63,110 nucleotides of DNA from Sedimenticola sp. GTDB lineage: Bacteria > Pseudomonadota > Gammaproteobacteria > Chromatiales > Chromatiaceae. The notes beneath the pieces are model-generated. The model ran no database searches. It saw nothing but the letters and a program-made list of their open reading frames with translations, and was not told the DNA's origin. Below, piece after piece: positions 42,251 through 52,456 of this stretch. The translations under genes were made by a program, and so were the position numbers. The DNA lies in contig JALWRH010000055.1 in assembly GCA_026994195.1 (NCBI GenBank), positions 1 through 63,110 on the forward strand, in the 5' to 3' direction. Each line of letters starts with the position of its first letter. Position 1 is the first letter of the stretch.

Positions 42251-43468
42251 ATGGAAAAAGTAGCAACACAACATGCCCGCGTGCTCTCCGGCATGCGTCC
42301 CACGGGCCGCCTGCACCTGGGCCATTACCACGGGGTAATCAAGAACTGGGTGGAGCTGCAGCATGAATACCAGTGCTTCTTCTTCGTCGCCGACTGGCAT
42401 GCTCTGACCACTCACTATGAAGACCCTTCCATCATTCCCGACAGCGTCTGGGACATGGTCATCGACTGGCTGGCGGCCGGCGTGAATCCCGGAGAGGCCA
42501 CTCTGTTCATCCAGTCCCGGGTGCCTGAGCACGCCGAGCTGCACCTGTTGCTGTCCATGACCACACCCCTGGGCTGGCTGGAGCGTGTGCCCAGTTACAA
42601 GGATCAGCAGGAAAAGCTCAAGGAGCGGGATCTGGCCACCTACGGTTTTCTCGGCTATCCCCTGCTGCAGGCCGCGGACATCCTCATCTACCGCGCCGGG
42701 CTGGTGCCTGTGGGTGAAGATCAGGTGGCGCATGTGGAGCTGACCCGGGAGATCGCCCGACGCTTCAATCACCTCTATGGCCGGGAGCCGGATTTTGAAA
42801 CCAGGGCCGAGGAAGCCATGAAGAAGATGGGCAAGAAGAATGCCCGTCTCTACGCCAATTACCGCAAGGCCTGGCAGGAGCAGGGCGATGATGAAGCCCT
42901 GGCGGCGGCCCGTGCGCTTCTTGAATCTCAGCAGAATATCAATCTCAGCGACCGGGATCGTTTGTTCGGTTATCTGGAGGGTGGCGGCAAGGTCATACTT
43001 CCCGAGCCCCAGGCGCTACTCACCAAGGCTTCCAAGATGCCCGGCCTGGACGGGCAGAAGATGTCCAAGTCGTATGGCAACACCATTCCCCTGGACGCCA
43101 AACCGGAGCAGGTAGAGCAGCAGCTGCGCACCATGCCCACGGATCCCGCCCGGGTGCGGCGCACGGATCCTGGTGATCCCGGCAAGTGCCCGGTGTGGGA
43201 GTTTCACAAGGTGTATTCCGATGACACGGTGCAGAACTGGGTGCAAGAAGGCTGCCGCAGCGCCGGTATCGGCTGCATCGAATGCAAGCAGCCGGTCATC
43301 GATGCCGTGCTGGCGGAACTCAAGCCCATGCAGGAACGCGCTGCGGAGTACGAAAGCGATCCGGACCTGGTGCGCAACATCATCAACGAAGGCTGTGAAA
43401 AGGCCCGGGACGAAGCCCGTGATACCATGGAAGAAGTCCGCCATGTCATGTCTTTGGAGTATCGATGA
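42251..43468 (+). CDS. trpS: tryptophanyl-tRNA synthetase
   Basis: A 405-residue class I synthetase charging tRNA-Trp. The HIGH-type motif is in GRLHLGHYHG and the KMSKS motif in GQKMSKSYGN. DLPxxxxGxxxP-type tryptophan-binding residues lie in between. It is longer than E. coli TrpS (334) because of an insertion of roughly 60 residues before KMSKS (around 190-255), a form known from other proteobacteria. The stop overlaps scpA (ATGA). Confidence 0.95.
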   Translation: MEKVATQHARVLSGMRPTGRLHLGHYHGVIKNWVELQHEYQCFFFVADWHALTTHYEDPSIIPDSVWDMVIDWLAAGVNPGEATLFIQSRVPEHAELHLLLSMTTPLGWLERVPSYKDQQEKLKERDLATYGFLGYPLLQAADILIYRAGLVPVGEDQVAHVELTREIARRFNHLYGREPDFETRAEEAMKKMGKKNARLYANYRKAWQEQGDDEALAAARALLESQQNINLSDRDRLFGYLEGGGKVILPEPQALLTKASKMPGLDGQKMSKSYGNTIPLDAKPEQVEQQLRTMPTDPARVRRTDPGDPGKCPVWEFHKVYSDDTVQNWVQEGCRSAGIGCIECKQPVIDAVLAELKPMQERAAEYESDPDLVRNIINEGCEKARDEARDTMEEVRHVMSLEYR

Positions 43469-44310
43469 ACCCTGCCGATCCCGCTGCATTGCAAGGGCCT
43501 GATACCGAGCCAGTTCCACAGCAGGAGGAAATGCCCTTTGCCGTGGTGGAGGGGCAGCCCCAGTACCAGCTGCCCAAGGATCTGTATATTCCCCCCGATG
43601 CCCTGGAAGTCTTCCTGGATGCCTTTGAAGGCCCCCTGGATCTGCTGCTCTACCTCATTAAGCGCCAGAATCTGGATATTCTCAATATTCCCCTGGCGAA
43701 GATCACCCAGCAGTACATGGAGTACATCGATCTCATGAAGGAACTGCGCCTGGAACTGGCGGCGGAATACCTGGTGATGGCGGCCATGCTGGCGGAGATC
43801 AAGTCACGCATGTTGCTGCCGCGTCCCGAGAGTGAAGAAGAGGATGGTGAAGATCCCCGTGCCGAGCTCATCCGCCGCCTGCAGGAGTACGAGCGTTTCA
43901 AGCAGGCCGCAGAAGATCTGCACAACATGGATCAGCTGGGGCGGGATGTGTTTCCGGTAGTGGTGGACGTGCCGGATAAGCATATACGGCAGGAACCGCC
44001 GGATGTGGAGCTCAAGGAGCTGCTGCTGGCCCTGCGTGATGTTCTCAAGCGGGCAGATATGTTCAGCAATCATCACATCACCCGCGAACCCCTGTCCCTG
44101 CGCGAGCGCATGAGCCGGGTGCTGGAAACCGTGCGGCCGGACAAGTTTACGGATTTTCACGAGCTGTTCGATATCACCGAGGGACGTGACGGCGTGGTCG
44201 TCACCTTCATGGCGATTCTCGAACTGCTTAAACAGACATTGATAGAAATGGTACAGAGCGAGACTTTTGGCCCCATTCATGTAAAGGCCAGTGGAGCGAC
44301 CCAGGCATGA
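43465..44310 (+). CDS. scpA: segregation and condensation protein A
   Basis: A 281-residue kleisin. LDAFEGPLDLLLYLIKRQNL is the standard N-terminal motif, AAEYLVMAAMLAEIKSRMLLP follows, and the C-terminal winged-helix part ends ILELLKQTLIEMVQSETFG. It bridges the two heads of an SMC dimer together with ScpB. A proline-rich lead of about 40 residues precedes the family start. Translationally coupled to trpS and scpB. Confidence 0.94.
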   Translation: MNPADPAALQGPDTEPVPQQEEMPFAVVEGQPQYQLPKDLYIPPDALEVFLDAFEGPLDLLLYLIKRQNLDILNIPLAKITQQYMEYIDLMKELRLELAAEYLVMAAMLAEIKSRMLLPRPESEEEDGEDPRAELIRRLQEYERFKQAAEDLHNMDQLGRDVFPVVVDVPDKHIRQEPPDVELKELLLALRDVLKRADMFSNHHITREPLSLRERMSRVLETVRPDKFTDFHELFDITEGRDGVVVTFMAILELLKQTLIEMVQSETFGPIHVKASGATQA

Positions 44311-45029
44311 ATCCCAGTGACAACCTGAAACAGATCGTGGAAGCGGCTCTGCTCGCCTCGGGCAAGGCCATGACCCTGGACAGGCTGCAGAATCTGTTCG
44401 ACGAAATGGAGCGGCCCGAGAAAAAAGCCCTGCGCGAAGTGCTGCAGGAACTGGCAGCAGACTACCAGGACCGGGGTATCGAAGTGCGCGAAGTGGCCAG
44501 CGGCTGGCGCATTCAGGTGAGCAAGGCCTGTGCCCCCTGGGTGTCGCGGCTGTGGGAGGAAAAGCCTCCCCGCTACTCCCGGGCCCTCATGGAAACCCTG
44601 GCGCTCATTGCTTACCGCCAGCCCATCACCCGGGGTGAGATCGAGGATATCCGCGGCGTCAGCGTCAGTTCGAACATTGTGCGCACCCTGCTGGAACGGG
44701 AATGGGTGCGGGTGGTGGGCCACCGGGATGTCCCCGGCAGACCTTCCCTGTATGGCACCACCCGGGAATTTCTGGATTACTTCGGCCTCAAATCCCTGGA
44801 TGAACTGCCAACACTGGCGGAGATTCGTGATCTGGATGTCATCAACGAAGAACTCAATCTCACGGAACCGGATGGTGCAACACCGGATGACCGGGAAACG
44901 GACGATCAACCTCAGGTGGAAGGCGATGAGGCGGCTCAGGATTCTGCGATAGAAACAGAAACCCCTGCCTCCCCCGATGAGGAAGAAACCGCTGATCAAG
45001 CGCAGGAAGCGAATGAAAAAGAAGCCTGA
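44307..45029 (+). CDS. scpB: segregation and condensation protein B
   Basis: A 240-residue protein with two winged-helix domains: IVEAALLASGKAMTLDRLQN, then SRALMETLALIAYRQPITRGEIEDIRG, and the loop GRPSLYGTTREFLDYFGL. The last 60 residues are acidic and low complexity, common at ScpB C-termini. Overlaps both scpA and the rluB gene, giving a coupled scpA-scpB-rluB run. Confidence 0.94.
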   Translation: MNPSDNLKQIVEAALLASGKAMTLDRLQNLFDEMERPEKKALREVLQELAADYQDRGIEVREVASGWRIQVSKACAPWVSRLWEEKPPRYSRALMETLALIAYRQPITRGEIEDIRGVSVSSNIVRTLLEREWVRVVGHRDVPGRPSLYGTTREFLDYFGLKSLDELPTLAEIRDLDVINEELNLTEPDGATPDDRETDDQPQVEGDEAAQDSAIETETPASPDEEETADQAQEANEKEA

Positions 45030-45855
45030 ACTTCAGGGAGACCGTCTGCAGAAGCTTCTGGCCAATGCCGGCATGGGTTCACGCCGCCAGATCGAAGGCT
45101 GGATTCGTGAAGGGCGGGTGCAGATCAATGGCGTCAATGCCCAGCTGGGCGACCGCGCCCTCCCCACGGATCAGATCACCGTGGATGGGCGGCCCGTGTC
45201 AGGGAAAAAGCTGGCGGCGAACGAGCGGTATGCCATTCTGTACAACAAGCCGGAAGGCGAGGTGGTCACGCGCAATGATCCCGAGGGCCGCAAGACAGTT
45301 TTCGACCGCCTGCCCAAGCTTCCCCAGGGACGCTGGATCGCCGTGGGCCGCCTGGACGTGAACAGTGCCGGTCTGTTGCTGTTCACCAATGACGGGGAAC
45401 TGGCCAATCGTCTCATGCATCCCCGTCAGCTCATCGAGCGGGAATACGCCGTGCGAGTACACGGGCGGGTCACGGAAGACATGCTCAAACAACTGGTGAA
45501 TGGCGTCACTCTGGAAGACGGTCCCGCCCGATTCGAGGAAGTGGTGTTTTCCGGCGGGGAGGGCAGCAACCAGTGGTACCACGTGGTGCTCATGGAAGGA
45601 CGCAAGCGCGAAGTGCGACGCATGTGGGAAGCCGTGGGGGCTCTGGTCAACCGCCTGAAGCGAGTGCGCTACGGCCCCATCATCCTGGACAGCCGGGTCA
45701 AGTCCGGTATGTGGCGGGAACTGGAAAAGGATGAGAAAAAGGACCTGTTGCGTATCGCCGGCCTCAAGGATAAGCGCCCCTGGGGCACACTCAAACGCCC
45801 CGGCTCCCGCGTGGAGAAAAAGAACCGGCCTTCCCCCTGGGCCAAAAGGCGCTGA
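45013..45855 (+). CDS. rluB: 23S rRNA pseudouridine synthase B
   Basis: A 280-residue enzyme that makes pseudouridine in 23S rRNA. An S4 domain (RLQKLLANAGMGSRRQIEGW) precedes the RsuA/RluB catalytic domain, where VGRLDVNSAGLLLFTNDGEL holds the catalytic Asp. A basic C-terminal tail follows. The ATG at 45013, with AGGAAG nearby, is chosen over 44977; both overlap scpB. In E. coli RluB modifies U2605, so the same site is likely. Confidence 0.92.
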   Translation: MKKKPELQGDRLQKLLANAGMGSRRQIEGWIREGRVQINGVNAQLGDRALPTDQITVDGRPVSGKKLAANERYAILYNKPEGEVVTRNDPEGRKTVFDRLPKLPQGRWIAVGRLDVNSAGLLLFTNDGELANRLMHPRQLIEREYAVRVHGRVTEDMLKQLVNGVTLEDGPARFEEVVFSGGEGSNQWYHVVLMEGRKREVRRMWEAVGALVNRLKRVRYGPIILDSRVKSGMWRELEKDEKKDLLRIAGLKDKRPWGTLKRPGSRVEKKNRPSPWAKRR

Positions 45856-45990
45856 CGGAGAAATCCAGCGCATGCGCAGCCTGTACAGACTTGCAGTGAG
45901 CTACTTGTCACGTAAACTGTGAGCAGGTGCTTGCAACCCATAAGGGAATACTCCCGGATCCCGAAGTCATCCGGGTTACGGAGATCGAAC

Positions 45991-47025
45991 ATGCGTACCC
46001 TGAACATTCTGCTGTTGCTGGTGTTTTCTGCGCCCATGCTCATGGCTGCTCAGGAAGGTGCGCTGCCTGCCGGCATGGTTAACCCCGGTTATCATGAGCA
46101 GCCCGACTGGTTCAAGGCGTCCTTTCTCGACCTGGGAGAAGACATTGCCGAGGCCCGCTCAGAGAACAAGCGGGTGCTGCTCTATTTCTACCAGGACGGT
46201 TGCCCCTATTGCGCCAAGCTTCTTGAGGACAATTTCAGCAACAAGCGCATTGCGGACAAGACCCGCAACAACTTTGATGTCATTGCCCTGAATATCTGGG
46301 GGGACAGAGAGGTCACCCTGCCGTCCGGAAAAGTAATGACGGAAAAACAGTTCGCTGAATCCCTCAAAGTGCAGTACACGCCCACCTTGCTGTTTCTGGA
46401 TGAACAGGGCAAAGCCGTGGCGCGCCTCAATGGTTACTATGCCCCACACAAGTTCGAGGTGGCGCTGGACTACGTGGCGGGCCGGCAGGAAAAAGCGATG
46501 AAGCTAGCGCAGTACTACGCCAGCAGGAACCCCAAGGCGGCGTCGGGCAAGCTGAATACGGAGCCATTCTTCCTGCCTCATCCCCTGCGGCTGGGGGAAA
46601 ACCGTCAGGCGTCCTGGCGCCCCCTGCTGGTGATCTTCGAGCAGAAATCCTGCCAGGCCTGTGATGAAATGCACCAGGAAGTGTTGGGCCGGGAACCCCT
46701 GCTTCTGGCGTTGTCCAATCTGGACACGGCCCAGGTGGACATGCGTTCCCCGGATCTGCTGCAGACCCCGGATGGCCGCGAGCTGTCCGCCCGGGAATGG
46801 GCGGAGGAACTGGGAATACAGTATGCGCCCAGCCTGGTGTTCTTCGATTCCAACGGAAAGGAGGTTTTTCGGTCGGAAGCCTATCTGAAGAGTTTTCACC
46901 TGCATGCGGTGCTGGACTATGTAGCCACAGGCGCTTGGCGGCATCAGCCGAATTTCCAGCGCTTCGTTCAGCATCGTGCGGATGTTCTGCGGGCCAAGGG
47001 TTTTACAGTGGATCTGATGAAGTAG
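45991..47025 (+). CDS. periplasmic protein with two thioredoxin-fold domains
   Basis: A 344-residue secreted protein with a signal peptide (MRTLNILLLLVFSAPMLMAA). Two thioredoxin-like domains each keep a CxxC site and a cis-Pro: C71-P-Y-C74 with YTPTLLFLD, then C221-Q-A-C224 with YAPSLVFFD. The first resembles SoxW-like and DUF255-type domains. It probably reduces or isomerises disulfides in the periplasm. It is 12 bases from tamA, suggesting cotranscription with an outer-membrane assembly pair. The ATG at 45991 is preferred because it opens the signal peptide. Confidence 0.8.
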   Translation: MRTLNILLLLVFSAPMLMAAQEGALPAGMVNPGYHEQPDWFKASFLDLGEDIAEARSENKRVLLYFYQDGCPYCAKLLEDNFSNKRIADKTRNNFDVIALNIWGDREVTLPSGKVMTEKQFAESLKVQYTPTLLFLDEQGKAVARLNGYYAPHKFEVALDYVAGRQEKAMKLAQYYASRNPKAASGKLNTEPFFLPHPLRLGENRQASWRPLLVIFEQKSCQACDEMHQEVLGREPLLLALSNLDTAQVDMRSPDLLQTPDGRELSAREWAEELGIQYAPSLVFFDSNGKEVFRSEAYLKSFHLHAVLDYVATGAWRHQPNFQRFVQHRADVLRAKGFTVDLMK

Positions 47026-47037
47026 GAACCAGACGAG

Positions 47038-48900
47038 TTGAAAATCACCGTTACCAAGAAGGCGTGTGCCGGCGTATTGCTGGGCATGCTGGCATGGACG
47101 CTGCCTCTGTGGGCGGCTCCGTCCTCTGCTGACCAGCCGGAACCGGAAAGCGCCGGATCTGCAAGCCCTGAAGCGAAAAAAGGAACATCGCCGGCTTCAG
47201 ACGTGAAACTGGACATTGTGATCTCCGGTATCGAGGGCAAGCTGCTGGACAATGCCAGAGCCTACCTGGGGCTTGAGCAGAAAAAGAATGATCCCTTGCT
47301 GTCCGCCTTGTGGATACGGCATCTGTACAAAAAGGCGGTCGAACAGATACAGAAATCCCTGCAACCCTTCGGTTACTACAATGCCAAAGTGCAGGCGTCC
47401 CTGGAACAACTGGGCGAGAATAGCTGGCTGGCGCGTTTCCAGGTGGACCCGGGGCCGCGCACCAGAGTGACGGAGCTGGATCTCCAGTGGCTGGGTGAAG
47501 GCGCGGCAGACAAGGGGCTGCAGCAGGCCCTGCAGAATTTTCCCCTGAAAAAGGGTGACTACCTGGATGATGCGGTTTACGAAAAGGGCAAGTCAGCCTT
47601 GATTGCCCTGGCCGAGGAGACCGGTTATCCAGATGCGCAGGCGGTCAAGGCGCAAGTGGTGGTGGATCCGCGTAACAACACCGCCCGGGTGGTGCTGCAT
47701 CTCGATACGGGAAAGAAATATTATATCGACAGCATCCGCCTGCACCAGGATGTGCTGAATGAGGATTTCGTGCGCCGTTACCTGGTGGATGTAAAGCCCG
47801 GTGATGTGTATTCCCAGGACAATCTTCTTGAGATTCAGCACGCGCTTATCGAAGCGGGATATTTTTCCCTGGTGGGCATCAAGCCGCGCTTCGACGAGAC
47901 CCATGAGAACCGTGTGCCCGTGGATGTGAGGCTGGAACCCGGCAAGCGTCAGCTCTACAGTGTCGGCCTGGGTTTCGACACGGATATCGGCGTCAACCTG
48001 TCTTTGCGCTGGAACCACCGGCGCCTGAACCGCATGGGGCACAAGGCGGATGCCCAGTTGAAGCTGTCCATGAACAACAGCTATGTGCTGGGAAACTACT
48101 GGATCCCCATTCGTGATCCGCGCACCACCAAGCTGGGTTTTTCCGCCAGGTTGGAACGGGAAGTCCTGGATGATTCAGAGAGCAACTTCATCGATGTGGA
48201 TGCAGGCTACTACTGGGAGAAAGGTGACTGGCTCACCCGGTACTATACGGAGTTCAAGTATGAAAAGTTCACCCTGGGGGATCAGCCGGCTCAAACCACC
48301 CACTTCCTGAGCCTGGGGGCAACGCTGCAGCGTACTTGGCGTGCGCCGGACAAGCTGCCTTATCTGCGCAAGGCCTGGGCCATGTTTGGCGATATCAAGG
48401 GCGCGCCATCCGGCATCTCGTCCACTTATTATCTGCGCGCACACCTGAAGGCAAGAGCCTATCTGCCGATTTTCAGCAAGGGGCGGCTGGTGCTGCGTGG
48501 CGAGTACGGAACAGCTACGGTGGGTGATTTTGATCTGTATCCCACTTCCCTGCGTTTCTATGCAGGCGGCGACAACAGTGTGCGCGGCTATGACTGGAAG
48601 ACCCTGGGACCGAAGGATGCGCAGGGCAATGTGGTGGGTGGCCGCCAGGTCCTCACCGCCAGCGTGGAATATGATCACCAGATCGCCGCTCAGTGGCTGG
48701 CGGCGGGCTTCGTGGATGCTGGCAATGCCTATGATGATGCTTTGGATCACGTGTTCTTTGGCGCCGGTTTTGGCGCGCGCTGGCTGTCACCGGTGGGAAC
48801 CGTGCGCCTGGATCTGGCCTGGCCATTCAACAAGGAAAACGATGAACAGACGCAATTCTCTGACCTGAGAGTGCATTTTGGCTTTGAGGTGTTGATGTGA
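47038..48900 (+). CDS. tamA: TamA, BamA-family outer-membrane protein
   Basis: A 620-residue protein with a signal peptide, about three POTRA domains (50-290), and a C-terminal 16-stranded barrel. GGDNSVRGYDWKTLGP is the barrel motif shared with BamA/TamA. TamA works with TamB in lipid transport and outer-membrane protein insertion. The start is a TTG at 47038 (LKITVTKK), which is unusual but the only fit. tamB follows with a four-base overlap. Confidence 0.92.
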   Translation: MKITVTKKACAGVLLGMLAWTLPLWAAPSSADQPEPESAGSASPEAKKGTSPASDVKLDIVISGIEGKLLDNARAYLGLEQKKNDPLLSALWIRHLYKKAVEQIQKSLQPFGYYNAKVQASLEQLGENSWLARFQVDPGPRTRVTELDLQWLGEGAADKGLQQALQNFPLKKGDYLDDAVYEKGKSALIALAEETGYPDAQAVKAQVVVDPRNNTARVVLHLDTGKKYYIDSIRLHQDVLNEDFVRRYLVDVKPGDVYSQDNLLEIQHALIEAGYFSLVGIKPRFDETHENRVPVDVRLEPGKRQLYSVGLGFDTDIGVNLSLRWNHRRLNRMGHKADAQLKLSMNNSYVLGNYWIPIRDPRTTKLGFSARLEREVLDDSESNFIDVDAGYYWEKGDWLTRYYTEFKYEKFTLGDQPAQTTHFLSLGATLQRTWRAPDKLPYLRKAWAMFGDIKGAPSGISSTYYLRAHLKARAYLPIFSKGRLVLRGEYGTATVGDFDLYPTSLRFYAGGDNSVRGYDWKTLGPKDAQGNVVGGRQVLTASVEYDHQIAAQWLAAGFVDAGNAYDDALDHVFFGAGFGARWLSPVGTVRLDLAWPFNKENDEQTQFSDLRVHFGFEVLM

Positions 48901-51900
48901 AGTGGCTCAAGGGATTGCTGCTGGGGTTTGTATCCCTGCTGTTGCTGGTGGTGCTGGCTGCTTGGTTGTTGCTGGGCACGGAAACCGGCCTGCGCTGGGG
49001 ACTGAAAGCGGGGAAGGGATTCATCCCTGGAGAACTGCAGCTGCAACAGATTCAGGGCAATCTGTTGGGGAATCTGCATTTGCAGGGGCTTTCCTACGTC
49101 TCGGAGCAGATGAAAGTGGAAATCGCCGAAATGGTGCTGCGCTGGCAACCCGGCCAGTTGTTGCACGGGCGGCTGCTTATCGATGAGCTTGGCGCTGACC
49201 ACGTGCGTTATGAGCAGAAGGCGCTGGCGCCCTCACCGCCAGAGAGCAAGCCGCCGGAGCTGACGGATATCGAGCTGCCTTTGGACTTGCAGCTGGACAA
49301 GCTGGCGCTGCAGGATGTTCAGGTTGTGACGGCGCCCGACGCCGAGCCTCTGGTCCTCGATACGTTGTTACTCCGCGCTGTCTGGGATGTCCAGGGCCTG
49401 AAGCTGGATGACCTGACCCTCAAGGCGCCCGTGGCCGGCCTGTACGCCAGGGGACGCCTGGATCCACACAAGGACTATCCCCTGGAACTGGACCTGAACT
49501 GGCAGTTGCACCAGAAAACACTGCCCCGTCTGTCTGGCAGCGGGCGTTTGTCCGGTGATTTGCGCGATCTCAAACTGGCCCAGCGTATTCAAGGGGATGT
49601 GGACGCCCAAATAAAAGCCCATGCCCGGGATGTTCTTACTGCCCTGAAATGGGATACAGGCATCCAACTGACGAAGATGCCCCGTGAATGGCTACCCTAT
49701 GATCCGGAAGCGGCAAACCTGCAATTGAGCCTGAATGCCAGGGGAGACCTGCAGCAGGCCAGCGCCCAGGCGGCCCTGGATTTGCAACCCGCTGGTGCAG
49801 GGGATGCAGGGAAACCCGTACAGCTGAACCTGGACGGCCGTTTCCGGTTCGAAAACCAGGAATTTCAGGCGGACGCCCGCTGGCAGGAACTGCAATGGCC
49901 TTTAACCGGCCCGACCCAGGTACAGAGCCGGCAGGGCCGCCTGTCCGTGTCCGGGGTGCCGGATGGCTATCATTTTCAGCTTCAGGCCGGCCTGCAGGGC
50001 AAGGATATTCCTGCGGGTGACTGGACCGGCGAAGGCGATGGCAACCTCAAAGACGCCCGCCTGAAGCTGTCCGGCGCAACCCTGCAAGGGCTGTTGCAGG
50101 CCCAGGGACAACTGGCCTGGTCTCCTGACATACGCTGGGACATGAATATTCTTGGCCAGGGCATCGATCCGGCGGAACTGCAGGCGGATTGGAACGGCAA
50201 GCTGGACATCAAACTGCATGCCAAGGGCGGGTTGCCGGACACTGGCCTGCAGTTGAATCTGGATATCGAGGAACTGGCTGGCAAGTTGCGGGAGCGGGTT
50301 GTTGCCGGATCCGGCCGGGTTCAGGTGAATGGCCAGCAGGTAAAGCTGGAACAGCTGCTCCTGAGCAGTGGGGCGGCCCGCCTGGAGGCAAACGGGGAAC
50401 TGGCCGAAAGCTGGGATCTGCATTGGGAACTGGATGTGCCGCGGATGGAGGATCTTCTTCCCGGTGCGGCGGGGATGGTGCAGGGCCAGGGACAACTGAG
50501 CGGCAGTATCGAGAAGCCGGTTATCCAGGCCCAGGTTCAGACCCGGCAGCTGCAGCTGGAGGGCAATGGCTGTCAGCAATGCGATATCAGGCTGGATCTT
50601 GGCCTGGACCCCGCCTATGTCTCCCATGCCCGGGTGACCGGTACCGGCATGATTCTGGCAGGGCAGGATATGCACAGCCTTTCCCTGCGCCTGGATGGCC
50701 CCATGAACCGTCAGAGCATCGAGCTGGATGCCGATCATCAGCAGGGCAAGCTGGTGTTTTCCGCCACAGGGGCCCTGGATCAGCAGCAGGGCGCCTGGTC
50801 TGGACAGATTCGCAAGCTGGCACTGGACACTCCGGACTATGGCCACTGGAAGATGACCAGGGCCGCGGATCTGCAACTGGCGGCGGACAGGATTGAACTC
50901 AGCCCTCTGTGCCTGAGGGACGCCCAGACCCGGTTGTGCGCTGAAGTGCATCGTGGCGCCGAAACCGGCAAGGCCATACTCGATCTCAAGGATTTTTCAC
51001 TGGAGCGTCTGCGCCCCTGGCTGCCGCCGGAAATCGCCCGCCTGGAAGGCAGGTTGAACCTCCAGGCCACGGCGGATCTGGACCCTCTTGTCAAAGGCCG
51101 TTTGCAGGCAAGCATCGGCAAGGGCGAACTGGCATACCTGGATGCCAAACACCAGGAACGCAGCCTGCCCCTGCATGATGGCAAGGTGGAGGCCGTATAT
51201 GACGACCAGGCTCTGTCTGCCAACTGGAACCTGGGGATTGGTCAGGATCTGGCCAAGGGCAACCTGCTAGTGCCGCGGGACGCGCTGGATGCCGATCCCA
51301 TGACGGCGCCGCTCAAGGGCAGGATCGCCCTGGAGGTAAAGGATCTGAGTATCATCAGCGCTTTCGTTCCCGATATCGGGAAGATCGAAGGCTTTGCAAG
51401 TGTGCACATGAACCTGGGCGGGCAGTTGGGCGACCCCAGGATCAGCGGGCATGCCCGGGTGCAGTCCGGGACAGTGGTCATTCCGCGGGCAGGCCTGGAA
51501 CTGAAGAACCTGCTGGTGGAAATCACGGGCGATGGTGGTCAGCTGTTGCATATCAAGGGCAGCGTGAAATCCGGTGAAGGTGAACTGCAACTGTCCGGCG
51601 AGGTCGAGCTGGATGCCGCCCGGGGCTGGCCCGCCAGGCTGAAACTGGGCGGGCGCCAGTTTCTGCTCGTAGACCTGCCGGAAGCGCGGGTCATCATGAC
51701 GCCGGACCTGACACTGGAAACCGGCAAAGATCTGATCAGGCTGCGGGGAAGGATAGGGCTGCCCCTGGCTCACCTGGAGCTGAAGGACCTGCCGGCGGGT
51801 TCCCGCAATCCTTCGTCGGATGTGGTGGTGCTGAATCAGGATGGCAGCCTGACGCCCAAGCCGGGTTCCAGGATCGATGCGGAAGTGACCGTCATACTGG

Positions 51901-52451
51901 GACAGGATGTGCATTTCAAGGGCTTTGGCCTGAATGCGGACCTGGGGGGACAGTTGTTCATCGACCAGAAACCGGGCAAGGTGGCCACTGCCAGTGGTGA
52001 AATCAAGATCGAAGGGGGCAGTTTTCTTGCCTATGGCCAGAAGCTGACCATCGAGAAAGGCCTCATAGCCTATGCCGGCGGTCGCATCGACAATCCGGGA
52101 ATGCGTTTGCGCGCCAGCCGCAAGATGGATGATATTACCGTCGGCGTGGAAGTCAGCGGCACGGCCAAAAAACCCAAGTTTACCACCTGGTCCACGGATC
52201 CGGATCTGGCCCAGAAGGACATCGTGTCCATACTGCTCACGGGACAGCGCACCGACAATCTGTCGGAAGCTAAGGTTTACGCTGGCAGGCAGATCACCAA
52301 AGACTTGAGTGTGGGCGTCAACCTGGGGGGTGGCAAGGATGGCAGCGAGTTTGTGGCGCGTTACAAATTGAGAGATAACGTGAACCTGGAAGGCACCAGC
52401 AGCGCCCGCAAGAGCGGGGTGAGCATCAACTACACCATAGAAGTTGAATAA
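48897..52451 (+). CDS. tamB: TamB, translocation/assembly module protein
   Basis: An 1184-residue inner-membrane-anchored protein: a single N-terminal membrane helix (GLLLGFVSLLLLVVLAAWLL), then a very long beta-taco repeat region, then the C-terminal TamB domain (DUF490) near 900-1184 with GGQLFIDQKPGKVATASGEI and LLTGQRTDNL. It bridges inner and outer membranes as partner of TamA. GTG start at 48897 overlapping the tamA stop. Confidence 0.93.
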   Translation: MKWLKGLLLGFVSLLLLVVLAAWLLLGTETGLRWGLKAGKGFIPGELQLQQIQGNLLGNLHLQGLSYVSEQMKVEIAEMVLRWQPGQLLHGRLLIDELGADHVRYEQKALAPSPPESKPPELTDIELPLDLQLDKLALQDVQVVTAPDAEPLVLDTLLLRAVWDVQGLKLDDLTLKAPVAGLYARGRLDPHKDYPLELDLNWQLHQKTLPRLSGSGRLSGDLRDLKLAQRIQGDVDAQIKAHARDVLTALKWDTGIQLTKMPREWLPYDPEAANLQLSLNARGDLQQASAQAALDLQPAGAGDAGKPVQLNLDGRFRFENQEFQADARWQELQWPLTGPTQVQSRQGRLSVSGVPDGYHFQLQAGLQGKDIPAGDWTGEGDGNLKDARLKLSGATLQGLLQAQGQLAWSPDIRWDMNILGQGIDPAELQADWNGKLDIKLHAKGGLPDTGLQLNLDIEELAGKLRERVVAGSGRVQVNGQQVKLEQLLLSSGAARLEANGELAESWDLHWELDVPRMEDLLPGAAGMVQGQGQLSGSIEKPVIQAQVQTRQLQLEGNGCQQCDIRLDLGLDPAYVSHARVTGTGMILAGQDMHSLSLRLDGPMNRQSIELDADHQQGKLVFSATGALDQQQGAWSGQIRKLALDTPDYGHWKMTRAADLQLAADRIELSPLCLRDAQTRLCAEVHRGAETGKAILDLKDFSLERLRPWLPPEIARLEGRLNLQATADLDPLVKGRLQASIGKGELAYLDAKHQERSLPLHDGKVEAVYDDQALSANWNLGIGQDLAKGNLLVPRDALDADPMTAPLKGRIALEVKDLSIISAFVPDIGKIEGFASVHMNLGGQLGDPRISGHARVQSGTVVIPRAGLELKNLLVEITGDGGQLLHIKGSVKSGEGELQLSGEVELDAARGWPARLKLGGRQFLLVDLPEARVIMTPDLTLETGKDLIRLRGRIGLPLAHLELKDLPAGSRNPSSDVVVLNQDGSLTPKPGSRIDAEVTVILGQDVHFKGFGLNADLGGQLFIDQKPGKVATASGEIKIEGGSFLAYGQKLTIEKGLIAYAGGRIDNPGMRLRASRKMDDITVGVEVSGTAKKPKFTTWSTDPDLAQKDIVSILLTGQRTDNLSEAKVYAGRQITKDLSVGVNLGGGKDGSEFVARYKLRDNVNLEGTSSARKSGVSINYTIEVE

Positions 52452-52456
52452 GCGGG

